Positions 17,739 to 26,521 of a DNA stretch of 64,000 bases are shown here, in pieces (within the stretch, counting starts at the first letter, position 1; each line of letters opens with the position of its first letter). Source of the stretch: Candidatus Omnitrophota bacterium (GTDB lineage: Bacteria > Ratteibacteria > UBA8468 > B48-G9 > DTJG01). The notes under the pieces are model-generated. The model saw only the letters and a list, made by a program, of their open reading frames with translations. It searched no databases and was not told where the DNA came from. The position numbers and the translations under genes were made by a program. The stretch is from contig JAMWCD010000002.1 in assembly GCA_023818965.1 (NCBI GenBank), positions 62,001 to 126,000 of the forward strand, given 5' to 3'.

Positions 17739-19305
17739 CATCAGAAATTTCTTTAAGAATCTTATATTCAACACTGTCCACAAGTGCCTTCCATGATGCT
17801 TCAATAATATTTTCAGACAACCCTATTGTTCCCCATGATTCCTGCTCATCCATTGACTCAACCAGTACCCTTGTAACAGCAGCCGTTGCCTTTTCGGGAT
17901 GAAGGATTCTTACCTTGTAGTCAGTCAGTTTTAGATTTGAAAGGAAGGGATAAAAAGGAATCAACGCCTTTCGCAGGGCATTATCAAGTGCATTTACAGG
18001 ACCATTTCCTTCGGCAACAGTATACTCAATATTTTTGCCAACCTTAATTTTTACTGTAGCTTCAGCAACCACTTTTGAATTTCTTTCTTCCACAATTACC
18101 CTGAATCCCTCAACATGAAAGGGCTTTTTATAAAGCCCAAGCAATTTTCTTACCATCAATTCAAATGATGCCTCAGCAGATTCAAATTGATAACCTTCTT
18201 TTTCAAGTTGCCCAACTGTATCAAGAATCTTTTTTATTGTTTCAGGTTGTTTTTCAAGGTGAAATTTTTTTAGTTTTTGAAGGATTGTACTTTTCCCTGA
18301 AAGTTCTGAAACAAGTATCCTTCGTTGGTTACCGACCCTTTCAGGTGGGATATGTTCGTATGTTCTTGGATTTTTTCCAACAGCATCAACATGCACTCCA
18401 CCTTTATGTGCAAAAGCACTGAATCCAACAAATGGTTGATTTCCAGGAGGAACAATATTGGCAATTTCATAAACGTATCGTGATAGCTCTGTAAGACGTT
18501 TCAAATTACTTTCTTCAAGGCATACAAAACCCATTTTAATCTGAAGTATCGGAATTATTGCAGTCAAATCCGCATTTCCACATCTTTCTCCAAGTCCATT
18601 GATAGTTCCCTGAACATGCACTGCGCCAGCCCTTACAGCCGCAATGGAATTGGCAACTGCTGTTGCTGAATCATTGTGCGCATGGATCCCAATCGGTGTT
18701 TTGACAATCTTAATGACATCACTGATAATTTGTTCAACCTCAAATGGTAATGTCCCACCATTTGTGTCACATAGGACAAGTCGTTCGGCTCCGCTTTTCT
18801 CAGCCACCAGCAACGTTTTTATTGCATAATCAGGATTTTCCTTATAGCCATCAAAAAAATGTTCGGCATCAAAAAAAACAATCTTTCCATTTGCCTTGAG
18901 AAAACTGATTGAGTCCTCAATCAATTTCAGGTTATCATCAAGGGAAATCTTAAAAACATCTTTAACATGAAGGTCCCATGACTTTCCAAAAATCGTTATA
19001 ACATCTGCTCCTGATTCAATAAGTGCCTTCAAAAAAGGGTCCTTCTCTGGAGATAAATTCTTTCTTCTGGTACTTCCAAAAGCAACAAGTTTGCTGTGTT
19101 TCAATCTGTGTTCAGCCATTTTTTTGAAAAATTCCTCTGCTTTCGGATTTGAACCAGGCCAGCCACCTTCAATGTAATCAAAACCAAATTCATCAAGTTT
19201 CTCTGTGATTCTAATCTGGTCATGAAGTGTGAAAAACACAGATTCACCCTGAGCACCATCCCTTAATGTTGTATCGTAAATTTCGATTTTTCTCTTTTTG
19301 TCCAT
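17731..19305 (-). CDS. cimA: (R)-citramalate synthase
   Basis: Condenses acetyl-CoA with pyruvate to citramalate, entry to threonine-independent isoleucine synthesis. N-terminal HMGL-like TIM barrel: IEIYDTTLRDGAQGESVFF, EGGWPGSNPKAEEFF, GIHAHNDSATAVANSIAAV and GTINGLGERCGNADL. A C-terminal LeuA-type regulatory domain follows (from about residue 400). The combination YDTTLRDGAQGE and EGGWPGSNPK is typical of the CimA/TIGR00977 branch rather than LeuA. ATG at 19305 gives 524 residues; an upstream ATG at 19371 would put the promoter inside the gene. Confidence 0.9.
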   Translation of the reverse strand: MDKKRKIEIYDTTLRDGAQGESVFFTLHDQIRITEKLDEFGFDYIEGGWPGSNPKAEEFFKKMAEHRLKHSKLVAFGSTRRKNLSPEKDPFLKALIESGADVITIFGKSWDLHVKDVFKISLDDNLKLIEDSISFLKANGKIVFFDAEHFFDGYKENPDYAIKTLLVAEKSGAERLVLCDTNGGTLPFEVEQIISDVIKIVKTPIGIHAHNDSATAVANSIAAVRAGAVHVQGTINGLGERCGNADLTAIIPILQIKMGFVCLEESNLKRLTELSRYVYEIANIVPPGNQPFVGFSAFAHKGGVHVDAVGKNPRTYEHIPPERVGNQRRILVSELSGKSTILQKLKKFHLEKQPETIKKILDTVGQLEKEGYQFESAEASFELMVRKLLGLYKKPFHVEGFRVIVEERNSKVVAEATVKIKVGKNIEYTVAEGNGPVNALDNALRKALIPFYPFLSNLKLTDYKVRILHPEKATAAVTRVLVESMDEQESWGTIGLSENIIEASWKALVDSVEYKILKEISDVS

Positions 19306-19312
19306 GAGTTTT

Positions 19313-19341
19313 ATTTTACTTTTATTCCACCAGGGTGTCAA
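19313..19341 (-). promoter_or_regulatory. Promoter of cimA placing transcription start at the ATG
   Basis: On the minus strand: TTGACA (19341-19336), a 17-base spacer, TAAAAT (19318-19313). Only seven bases separate the -10 element from the cimA ATG at 19305, so the transcript should begin at or next to the start codon. No Shine-Dalgarno sequence is seen. Confidence 0.65.
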
Positions 19342-19373
19342 AACTCCATTGCCTGCGACAAAGCATTTCAAAA

Positions 19374-19402
19374 TTGGTAAATCTGAACAAAAATTGTAAA
19401 AT
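19374..19402 (+). promoter_or_regulatory. Promoter of aroE placing transcription start at the ATG
   Basis: TTGGTA at 19374-19379, a 17-base spacer, TAAAAT at 19397-19402. The aroE ATG is at 19410, seven bases after the -10 element, mirroring the divergent cimA promoter. No Shine-Dalgarno sequence precedes aroE. Confidence 0.55.
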
Positions 19403-19409
19403 AGATATT

Positions 19410-20288
19410 ATGGCTGCAATACATTTAAACGGAGAAACAATAATCACAGGTGTTTTTGGATGGCCTGTCAAACATTCACTTTCTCCTGTTTTCCAGAATG
19501 CTGCTTTCCAGCATCTGAAATTAAACTGGGTATATGTCCCTTTTGAAGTCCGTCCAGAATATCTTAAAGATGCAGTGGAAGCAATAAAAATTTTCTCTAT
19601 CAAAGGTATCAACATTACAATACCTCATAAAAAGGATGTTATTCAATACCTTGACATTGTTGATAGTGAAGTAAAAATTCTTGGTGTTGCCAATACCATC
19701 GTAAATGATGGGGGAATTTTAAAGGGATATACCACTGATGGTAAAGGTTTCCTGCGTTCATTGAAGGAAGATGGGCAATTTAATCCAGCAGGTAAAAATA
19801 TTTTTATTTTTGGTGCTGGTGGTTCTGCCTTTGCAATTGCAGGTGCTCTTGTACAATCAGGAATTCTGTCTCTTTTTATCTGTAATCGTACAGAAGAAAA
19901 AGCCATCATGTTAAAAAATCATATAAAAGATGTTTTTGATTTTAAAAATGTTGAAATCATACCGTTTGATAAAAGAAATGACCCGAAAATCTGGAAAACA
20001 ATTGACCTTCTGATAAACACAACATCTGTGGGTATGAAAAATGATGACATAATACTGGTGGACAATAGAAATTTAGATGAAAACATCTTTGTATATGACA
20101 TTGTTTACAACAGAGAAACAGCATTAATAAAAATGGCAAGAAAAAAGAAAATCCAGTGTCTTGATGGACTGTCCATGCTTGTTTTTCAGGGTGCTGTTTC
20201 GTTTTCTCTATGGACAGGACTTGATGCTCCAATTGATGTAATGAAACAATCATTAATCGAATATAAAAAGGAAAGGAGCAGCAGTTGA
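19410..20288 (+). CDS. aroE: Shikimate dehydrogenase
   Basis: Reduces 3-dehydroshikimate to shikimate with NADPH. Shikimate site GWPVKHSLSPVFQNAAF, catalytic Lys in NITIPHKKDV, dinucleotide loop IFGAGGSAFAIAGAL, NRTEEKA for NADP, and NTTSVGM. 292 residues from ATG 19410. It ends in a TTGA overlap with the kinase-like gene, preceded by AAAGGAG. Confidence 0.94.
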   Translation: MAAIHLNGETIITGVFGWPVKHSLSPVFQNAAFQHLKLNWVYVPFEVRPEYLKDAVEAIKIFSIKGINITIPHKKDVIQYLDIVDSEVKILGVANTIVNDGGILKGYTTDGKGFLRSLKEDGQFNPAGKNIFIFGAGGSAFAIAGALVQSGILSLFICNRTEEKAIMLKNHIKDVFDFKNVEIIPFDKRNDPKIWKTIDLLINTTSVGMKNDDIILVDNRNLDENIFVYDIVYNRETALIKMARKKKIQCLDGLSMLVFQGAVSFSLWTGLDAPIDVMKQSLIEYKKERSSS

Positions 20289-20791
20289 AAATTATTCTGG
20301 CTGGTTTTAATGGAACATGGCGAAAAGAAACAGGAAAAATTTTATCAATACGACTCAAAAAACAATTCTTTGATATAGAAGAGATCATAGAAGAAAGGGA
20401 AAAAGATAGGGTCGCTCACATCTCTCAGGTTAAAGGTAAAGATTATTTGAGGCAGATTGAGGAAAAAATTGTCAAAGAAATTTCATGTCTTGAAGACATT
20501 GTATTTTCTATAAATCCTGATGTCATTGCCAGTGAAGAAAACCGCAGGATTCTTAAATCCGATGGTATCATCATCTGGCTAACAGCAGAACCATCCATAA
20601 TACTGCTTCGAATGCACCCTGGAAAGGATAGTAAAACCCTATTAAGCAAACAGCAGGCACTTGTACATATCAGGCATGTTCTTAAAGAACATGATTTCTC
20701 TGTGTTTGCAGATAGGATCGTTGATACATCTGAACTCACACCCGAACAAACAGCCGACAGGGTTCAGCAAATATTAATAAACTCCTTTTAA
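20285..20791 (+). CDS. Shikimate kinase homologue with degenerate active site
   Basis: 168 residues, colinear with AroK from end to end: a P-loop position, FFDIEEIIEER, YLRQIEEKIVKEI (Arg56 at the shikimate-binding Arg) and the C-terminal FADRIVDTSELTPEQTADRV. The catalytic motifs are lost, however. The Walker A GxxGxGKS/T reads GFNGTWRKE (Gly to Trp, Lys to Arg), the GGG loop reads NPD, and the RPLL lid motif reads KTLL. It begins at TTG 20285 with a strong ribosome site and sits where aroK would be. It may be inactive, regulatory, or use altered chemistry. Confidence 0.72.
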   Translation: MKIILAGFNGTWRKETGKILSIRLKKQFFDIEEIIEEREKDRVAHISQVKGKDYLRQIEEKIVKEISCLEDIVFSINPDVIASEENRRILKSDGIIIWLTAEPSIILLRMHPGKDSKTLLSKQQALVHIRHVLKEHDFSVFADRIVDTSELTPEQTADRVQQILINSF

Positions 20792-21931
20792 TTTCATCCA
20801 CTTGCTATCAAGCTTAGCAAGGGCATCGTATGCTCTTGCCATATATAAGGCATCAACAATGGCAATTGCCATCATTGCCTCTGCAACAGCATAAATCCTT
20901 CCAAGAAGGGTAGGGTCTCTTCTTGTGATAGGTTTAAGTTTTTCTTCCTTCATTGTTCTCATATTAATTGAGGTTTGCTCTATTGAAATTGTTGGCGTTG
21001 GTTTTATTGCCAATCGTACCACAATATCCTCTCCATTTGTAATACCACCAAGAATTCCTCCAGCATTATTCGTCTTGAATCTTATTTTACCATTGTTATC
21101 GATATAGGGCTGGTCGTTATTTTCTGAACCCTTCATATTCGCAACACGAAAACCAGCACCAAATTCAATTCCTTTCACTGCTCCAATACTGCACAATGCA
21201 TGGGCTATTAGTGCACTCATTTTATCAAATACAGGTTCTCCAAGCCCTGGTGGTACATTATGAGCAATTACTTCGATAATACCACCTGCTGTATCCCCCT
21301 GCTGTTTTATCTCAAGAACCTTTTCTTCCATTTTCTTTGCTGCCTCAAGGTCAGGACAGTTAATCTCATTTTTTCTATAATTTTTCTTAATTTCTTCAAA
21401 AGTCATTTCCCTGCACCTGATACCCATACATTCTTTTGTATACGCAAGGATTTCTATTCCTTCCCTTTCAAGAATAAATTTTGCAACAGCCCCACCAGCA
21501 ACCCTTGCCACTGTTTCTCTTCCTGAAGCCCTTCCTGCACCGCACCAGTCCTGATATTCTCCGTATTTCAGAAAAAATGAGTATGTTGCATGCCCTGGTC
21601 TGAAAATATCCTTGTATGAACGATATTGTTCTACATGGATTTTTTTTGTATCCACGTTATAAACAATGATCCCAAGGGGTGCACCTGTTGTAAGTCCATC
21701 CTGACCTATTCCTGCAAAAATTTCGCACTGGTCAGTTTCCTTTCTCGGACTGTTAAGTTTGCCAACACCAGGTCTCCTTTTGTCCAGTTCTTTTTGAATA
21801 TATTCCCTCGTAATCTTGAGCCCCGGCGGAACTCCATCAACAATTACTGCAAGACCTGAACCCTTTCCCTTACCATATGACTCACCGCATGTTGTAATCC
21901 TGAAAAGCCTTCCGAAAGTATTTCCAAGCAT
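20774..21931 (-). CDS. aroC: Chorismate synthase
   Basis: Converts EPSP to chorismate using reduced FMN. Motifs: NTFGRLFRITTCGESYGKG, DKRRPGVGKLNSPRKETD, FRPGHATYSFFLKYG, GAGRASGRETVARVAGGAVA and RRDPTLLGRIYAVAEAMMAI. 385 residues is typical. GGGAGGG precedes the ATG. It is 21 bases downstream of aroA in the same minus-strand unit, and its end overlaps the end of the kinase-like gene by 18 bases. Confidence 0.95.
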   Translation of the reverse strand: MLGNTFGRLFRITTCGESYGKGKGSGLAVIVDGVPPGLKITREYIQKELDKRRPGVGKLNSPRKETDQCEIFAGIGQDGLTTGAPLGIIVYNVDTKKIHVEQYRSYKDIFRPGHATYSFFLKYGEYQDWCGAGRASGRETVARVAGGAVAKFILEREGIEILAYTKECMGIRCREMTFEEIKKNYRKNEINCPDLEAAKKMEEKVLEIKQQGDTAGGIIEVIAHNVPPGLGEPVFDKMSALIAHALCSIGAVKGIEFGAGFRVANMKGSENNDQPYIDNNGKIRFKTNNAGGILGGITNGEDIVVRLAIKPTPTISIEQTSINMRTMKEEKLKPITRRDPTLLGRIYAVAEAMMAIAIVDALYMARAYDALAKLDSKWMKLKGVY

Positions 21932-21952
21932 AAAAAACCCTCCCTGTTAAAA

Positions 21953-23233
21953 TCAATCATTTTCAATTTCTATACTGGCTCCGATTGATTTCATCATTTG
22001 AAAAAATTCTGGAAATGTAACAGAAACTGATTCTGCAGTTGTTATTATTGTTTCTCCTTCTGCAACAATACCTGCAAGAACAAGTGCCATTACCACTCTA
22101 TGGTCTTTATGTCCATCTACTATTGTGCCTTTGAGTTTACTCTGATAAATGATCAAACCATCTTCAATTTCCTGAATATTTGCTCCCATTTTACTCAATT
22201 CCTGTGCCATTACCTTAATCCTGTCTGTCTCCTTAATCCTTGCCTGAGGAACATTAACAAGTTCTGTTTTTCCTTCAGCCACACATCCAAGCACAGCCAT
22301 TGCTGGTAATGCATCAGGAGTTGAATTTAAATCAATTTTATTTCCGATAAGGTTATTGTGCTTAACCCTGATACCTGCCACCTCTTCTGAAATAATCGCT
22401 CCAGATCTTTTTAGATATTCAAGAACCTTTTTATCTCCCTGTACATCATTTATATCAAGACCATCAATCAATAATTCTGAATCTGTGATCGCGGCTGCAA
22501 CAAGAGGAAATGTCGCTGAACTCCAATCTCCAGGTATTTTCTTTTCAAAACTTTTATATGACTGACCGCCACTGACATAAAAATGAGATAAATCATCTGA
22601 CGCAGTGTATCTGATATTCTGTTCGTCAAGCCACCTGAGCGTCATCAATATATATGGTTTTTCACATGGGTTTATCACATTGATTTCAGTGTCTTCTGCA
22701 ACACAGGGCGTGCTTATCAACAACGATGATACAAATTGTGAATTTATTCCATCAACAACAGTTTTTCCACCATGTATGGGTCCTTTTATTTTTACTGGAG
22801 GTTTGCCATTTCCATGAATTGAAATGGCTTCGGCACCAAGTTTTCTCAAGGCACAAAGCAGTGGTTCAACTGGGCGACTTCTCAGTGAATCATCTCCATC
22901 AAGAATTACTTCAAAATTACCAAGGGATACCACCCCACAAATAAGATTGAAGGAAGTACCAGAATTTTGAAGATCAATGACCTTTTCAGGATTTACAATA
23001 TTTTTCCCAAAACCATCAACAATCATGTAGTCCGAATACTCCTGAATGTTTGCCCCAAGTAATCTACATGCATTGATGGCAGCCAGTGTATCCTGTGAAT
23101 AAAGGGGATTTAATATTTTTGACCTGCCATCAGCCAGTGAAGCAATGACCACTGCCCTGATTGTGTGGGATTTGCTTGCAGGAATTTTTGCAACACCACT
23201 TAATTTTTCTGTCTTTCTGACTCTGAATTTCAT
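21953..23233 (-). CDS. aroA: 3-phosphoshikimate 1-carboxyvinyltransferase (EPSP synthase)
   Basis: Joins PEP and shikimate-3-phosphate. Two inside-out barrels with IPASKSHTIRAVVIASLADG, LQNSGTSFNLICG, LDGDDSLRSRPVEPLL, PGDWSSATFPLVAA, ARIKETDRIKVMA and DGHKDHRVVMALVLAG. 426 residues is normal. AAAGG precedes the ATG. A canonical promoter overlapped by an inverted repeat lies upstream. It leads the aroA-aroC unit. Confidence 0.95.
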   Translation of the reverse strand: MKFRVRKTEKLSGVAKIPASKSHTIRAVVIASLADGRSKILNPLYSQDTLAAINACRLLGANIQEYSDYMIVDGFGKNIVNPEKVIDLQNSGTSFNLICGVVSLGNFEVILDGDDSLRSRPVEPLLCALRKLGAEAISIHGNGKPPVKIKGPIHGGKTVVDGINSQFVSSLLISTPCVAEDTEINVINPCEKPYILMTLRWLDEQNIRYTASDDLSHFYVSGGQSYKSFEKKIPGDWSSATFPLVAAAITDSELLIDGLDINDVQGDKKVLEYLKRSGAIISEEVAGIRVKHNNLIGNKIDLNSTPDALPAMAVLGCVAEGKTELVNVPQARIKETDRIKVMAQELSKMGANIQEIEDGLIIYQSKLKGTIVDGHKDHRVVMALVLAGIVAEGETIITTAESVSVTFPEFFQMMKSIGASIEIEND

Positions 23234-23251
23234 CTGTTTTGCCTTTATTAA

Positions 23252-23280
23252 ATTTTACAACAATTTCAATTTTTTGTAAA
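23252..23280 (-). promoter_or_regulatory. Promoter of aroA-aroC
   Basis: Minus strand: TTTACA (23280-23275), a 17-base spacer, TAAAAT (23257-23252), 18 bases before the aroA ATG. The spacer is spanned by the inverted repeat at 23257-23287. Confidence 0.6.
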
Positions 23281-23287
23281 TTGTTGT
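23257..23287. repeat. Perfect 10-base inverted repeat over the aroA promoter (operator candidate)
   Basis: ACAACAATTT at 23257-23266 and AAATTGTTGT at 23278-23287, separated by 11 bases. It covers the aroA -35 element and spacer and lies in the divergent aroA/aroB intergenic region, as an operator would. The binding protein is unknown. Confidence 0.5.
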
Positions 23288-23347
23288 CAGAAGCACAATT
23301 GTTTCATCACGATTTTTATATGTTATAATAATTCTCAGGGGTGAGTC

Positions 23348-24412
23348 ATGAAAATTATTGAAGTTTGCTTAAAAAGAGAAAAATATCCCATTTATCTTGG
23401 TTATCCCTTAGAAGAAATCGGGCAATTGTTTATAAAACATGAGTGCGGGAACAAGATCTTTATTATCACTGATGAAAATGTCAGCAGGTTCTATTCCAAT
23501 GCTGTCAGGCATTCACTGGAAAACGCAGGGAAAAAGGTAGATATTTGCGTCGTGAAACCAGGTGAACCATCAAAAACAATCAAAACTGCCTATCATTTAA
23601 TTGAAAAATGCTCCCAATTTGGACTGGACAGAACAGATACAATCATTGCTCTCGGAGGCGGGGTAGTATGTGACCTTGCAGGATTTGTGGCTTCCATTTA
23701 TTTGCGAGGAATATCGCTGGTTTCGATACCAACAACACTCCTTGCTCAGGTTGATGCCTCTGTTGGTGGAAAAAATGGCGTCAATCTTCCGTGGGGAAAA
23801 AATCTTGTTGGAACATTCCACCAGCCATCCTTTGTAGTTATGGATATTTCAACCCTTAAAACCTTGCCTGAAAGAGAAATTTCGCAGGGTATGGCAGAAG
23901 TCATTAAATGCGGTATTATAAGAAGTAAAAAACTTTTCCAGTTCCTGTTGTCTACGGATAAGAAAGAAATAAAAAACCATTTTGATTCAATAATTTCAGA
24001 ATGCATCACAATCAAAAAGAGAGTCGTTGAAATGGACGAAAAAGATACAAAGGGCATCCGTGAAATTCTCAACTTTGGCCATACAATTGGCCATGCCATT
24101 GAAATTAACAGCAGAAAATTAAATCACGGAGAATGTGTTGCACTGGGTATGATATGTGAAACATTTATTGCAGTACAGAAAGGTTTTTGCTGTTATTGTT
24201 TGTTTGAAAATATCAAAGAACTTGTAAAAAAATTCAATCTTCCGACAAAAACAAACATCAGCAGTCAGAAGGTTGTCCATTCTCTTTTGTTCGATAAAAA
24301 AACAAAGGGGGGAAAATTACGATTTGTACTTCCAGTAAAACCAGGAGCAGTAAAAACAGGGGTTGAAATTTCAACCAATGATATTATATCAAACTGGGAG
24401 AAATGGCAATGA
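23348..24412 (+). CDS. aroB: 3-dehydroquinate synthase
   Basis: Second step of the shikimate pathway: DAHP to 3-dehydroquinate, NAD- and metal-dependent. Motifs: VKPGEPSKTIKTAYHLIEKC, IIALGGGVVCDLAGFVASIY, SIPTTLLAQVDASVGGKNGV, and the metal ligands in MAEVIKCGII, NFGHTIGHAIE and HGECVALGM. 354 residues. A TATAAT at 23324-23329 is the likely -10 element, with only a weak -35. It is first in aroB-pheA-aroF. Confidence 0.95.
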   Translation: MKIIEVCLKREKYPIYLGYPLEEIGQLFIKHECGNKIFIITDENVSRFYSNAVRHSLENAGKKVDICVVKPGEPSKTIKTAYHLIEKCSQFGLDRTDTIIALGGGVVCDLAGFVASIYLRGISLVSIPTTLLAQVDASVGGKNGVNLPWGKNLVGTFHQPSFVVMDISTLKTLPEREISQGMAEVIKCGIIRSKKLFQFLLSTDKKEIKNHFDSIISECITIKKRVVEMDEKDTKGIREILNFGHTIGHAIEINSRKLNHGECVALGMICETFIAVQKGFCCYCLFENIKELVKKFNLPTKTNISSQKVVHSLLFDKKTKGGKLRFVLPVKPGAVKTGVEISTNDIISNWEKWQ

Positions 24413-25485
24413 AAAATAGCGAACTTGAATCCTTAAGAAAAGAAATTGACAGGCTTGACAGGGAACTGGTGAAAATCCTTAATGAAAGAGCAAAAATTGT
24501 TCATAGAATAAACGAAGTGAAAAAACAATCGTCAATGCCAGTTTTTGATCCTGCCAGAGAAAAGAAAATCATCAACAAGCTTCTGAAAATCAATACAGGG
24601 CCATTGTCTGACAGTGATATTGAAAGTATTATGCAGGAAATTTTTAAAATTTACAGGTCATTTGTAAAACCATTAACAATTGCGTACCTTGGACCTGCAG
24701 GAACCTTTACCCATCAGGCAGCCCTGCATCAATTTGGAGAAAAAAGTATCCAGATTCCATGCCGGACAATTGAAAGCGTCTTCAAAGAAGTTGAAAAGGG
24801 AAGGGCTGATTACGGGGTTGTGCCTGTTGAAAATTCTAACGAAGGAGTAGTAACACACACGCTTGATATGTTTATTGATAGCGATTTAAAAATATCAGCA
24901 GAAATTATCCTTGAAATCCATCATTTCCTTCTTTCAAAAGAAAGCGAACTGAAAAAAATAAAGAAAGTTTATTCTCATGCCCAGGCACTCGGACAGTGTC
25001 AGAAATGGCTTGATGAACATCTTCCATCCGCAGAAAGAATAGAAACAGAAAGCACAGCACTTGCTGTTAAACTGGCACAAAAAGAAGTTTTTTCAGCAGC
25101 CATTGGTTCAAAGGTAGCAGCAGAACTTTATAACATGAATATTCTTGCTCCGAATATTGAGGATTTTAAGGGTAATGTCACAAGGTTTCTTGTCATAGGA
25201 ATGAATGATTCATTGCCAAGCGGTGATGATAAAACGTCAATAATGTTTTCCGTAAAAGACCGTGTTGGGGCTTTACACGATATGCTTGTTCCGTTCAAAA
25301 AGTACTCTATAAGTTTAACGCGGATAGAATCAAGACCCACAAAGAAAAAGGCATGGGAATATATCTTTTTTGTCGACTTTGTTGGACACAGGAATGATAA
25401 TAATGTTTGTAAAGCCCTCCGAGAGCTTGAAAAAAATTGTGTTTTTTTGAAAATTCTTGGTTCGTATCCAAAATGGGGGGTCTGA
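24409..25485 (+). CDS. pheA: Bifunctional chorismate mutase/prephenate dehydratase (P-protein)
   Basis: Converts chorismate to prephenate and on to phenylpyruvate. Chorismate mutase helices fill residues 1-80 (LRKEIDRLDRELVKILNERA, FDPAREKKII). Prephenate dehydratase follows from about 90 (AYLGPAGTFTHQAALHQFG, VVPVENSNEGVV, ITRFL-type NVTRFLVIG), and an ACT domain lies at the end (GALHDMLVPFKKY, LTRIESRPTKKKAWEYIFFV) for phenylalanine feedback. ATG 24409 overlaps the aroB stop and has GGGAG eight bases upstream; an ATG six bases earlier is too close to it. Confidence 0.94.
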   Translation: MKNSELESLRKEIDRLDRELVKILNERAKIVHRINEVKKQSSMPVFDPAREKKIINKLLKINTGPLSDSDIESIMQEIFKIYRSFVKPLTIAYLGPAGTFTHQAALHQFGEKSIQIPCRTIESVFKEVEKGRADYGVVPVENSNEGVVTHTLDMFIDSDLKISAEIILEIHHFLLSKESELKKIKKVYSHAQALGQCQKWLDEHLPSAERIETESTALAVKLAQKEVFSAAIGSKVAAELYNMNILAPNIEDFKGNVTRFLVIGMNDSLPSGDDKTSIMFSVKDRVGALHDMLVPFKKYSISLTRIESRPTKKKAWEYIFFVDFVGHRNDNNVCKALRELEKNCVFLKILGSYPKWGV

Positions 25486-26507
25486 TGGTCGATATCATTA
25501 TTATGTCAGGAAACGCTACTGAACAACAGATCAGTGCTGTAATTGAAAAAGTAAAATCCCTGGGTTATGATGTAAACCTCAGCAGGGGCAAAGAAAAAAT
25601 CCTGATAGGGATTATTGGTGATACCAGGGGACTATCTGAAGAAACATTCATTTCTTTCCCTGGTGTTATTGACACAATCAGTATCCTCAGGGATTACAAA
25701 CTGGTCAGCAGGGAATTCCATCCTGCAGATACAGAAATTGCTTTCAATAATTTTACTATTAATTCAAAACACATTGTAATTGCCGCAGGTCCATGTTCTG
25801 TTGAAAACAAAGAGCAAATGCTGGAATCAGCAAAATTTATAAAAAAATGCAGGGCAAAAATTCTTCGAGGAGGGGCATACAAACCAAGAACATCTCCATA
25901 CAGTTTTTCAGGGCTTGGAAAGGAAGGACTCAGGATATTAAAGGAAGTAAAAGAGGAGACAGGACTTGCAATAATAACAGAAGTGATTTCACCCGAGGAT
26001 GTCGATATTGTTGAAGATGTTGCAGATATTCTTCAGATTGGTGCCAGGAATATGTACAATTATCGACTGCTGGAGAGGGTTGGAAAATCAAAAAAACCCG
26101 TGATGCTCAAAAGAAGCTTTCAGGCAACAATCAATGAATTTTTAAACTGTGCAGAATATATTTTGAAAGAAGGCAATACAAAGGTAATTCTCTGTGAAAG
26201 AGGTATCAGAAGTTTTGATTCACAATTTACACGAAATTGCTTAGATCTGAATGCAGTTCCTGTTATTAAAAAAGAATCACATCTTCCCGTTTTTGTTGAC
26301 CCGAGCCATGGCACAGGTAAACGCGAACTTGTTATACCGATGTCAAGGGCTGCCATTGCTGCAGGAGCAGATGGTCTCATTATTGAAGTCCATCCAAACC
26401 CTGAAAATGCTTTATCAGATGGTTTTCAGTCCCTTACCTTTGATCTTTTTGAAAAACTCATGGAAGAAATTGAAAAATTTGCAACTGTTATGGGTAAAAC
26501 TTTATAA
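25485..26507 (+). CDS. aroF: 3-deoxy-7-phosphoheptulonate synthase (type I-beta, ACT-like N-terminus)
   Basis: First committed step of aromatic synthesis: PEP + erythrose-4-phosphate to DAHP. A ferredoxin-like regulatory domain occupies residues 1-70 (VDIIIMSGNATEQQISAVIE). The barrel follows with AAGPCSVENKEQMLESA, RGGAYKPRTSPYSFSGLG, QIGARNMYNYRLL, ILCERGIRSF and FVDPSHGTGKRELV. The start at 25485 makes a TGATG junction with pheA behind a G-rich ribosome site. 340 residues. Confidence 0.94.
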   Translation: MVDIIIMSGNATEQQISAVIEKVKSLGYDVNLSRGKEKILIGIIGDTRGLSEETFISFPGVIDTISILRDYKLVSREFHPADTEIAFNNFTINSKHIVIAAGPCSVENKEQMLESAKFIKKCRAKILRGGAYKPRTSPYSFSGLGKEGLRILKEVKEETGLAIITEVISPEDVDIVEDVADILQIGARNMYNYRLLERVGKSKKPVMLKRSFQATINEFLNCAEYILKEGNTKVILCERGIRSFDSQFTRNCLDLNAVPVIKKESHLPVFVDPSHGTGKRELVIPMSRAAIAAGADGLIIEVHPNPENALSDGFQSLTFDLFEKLMEEIEKFATVMGKTL

Positions 26508-26521
26508 AACATATCTTCACC

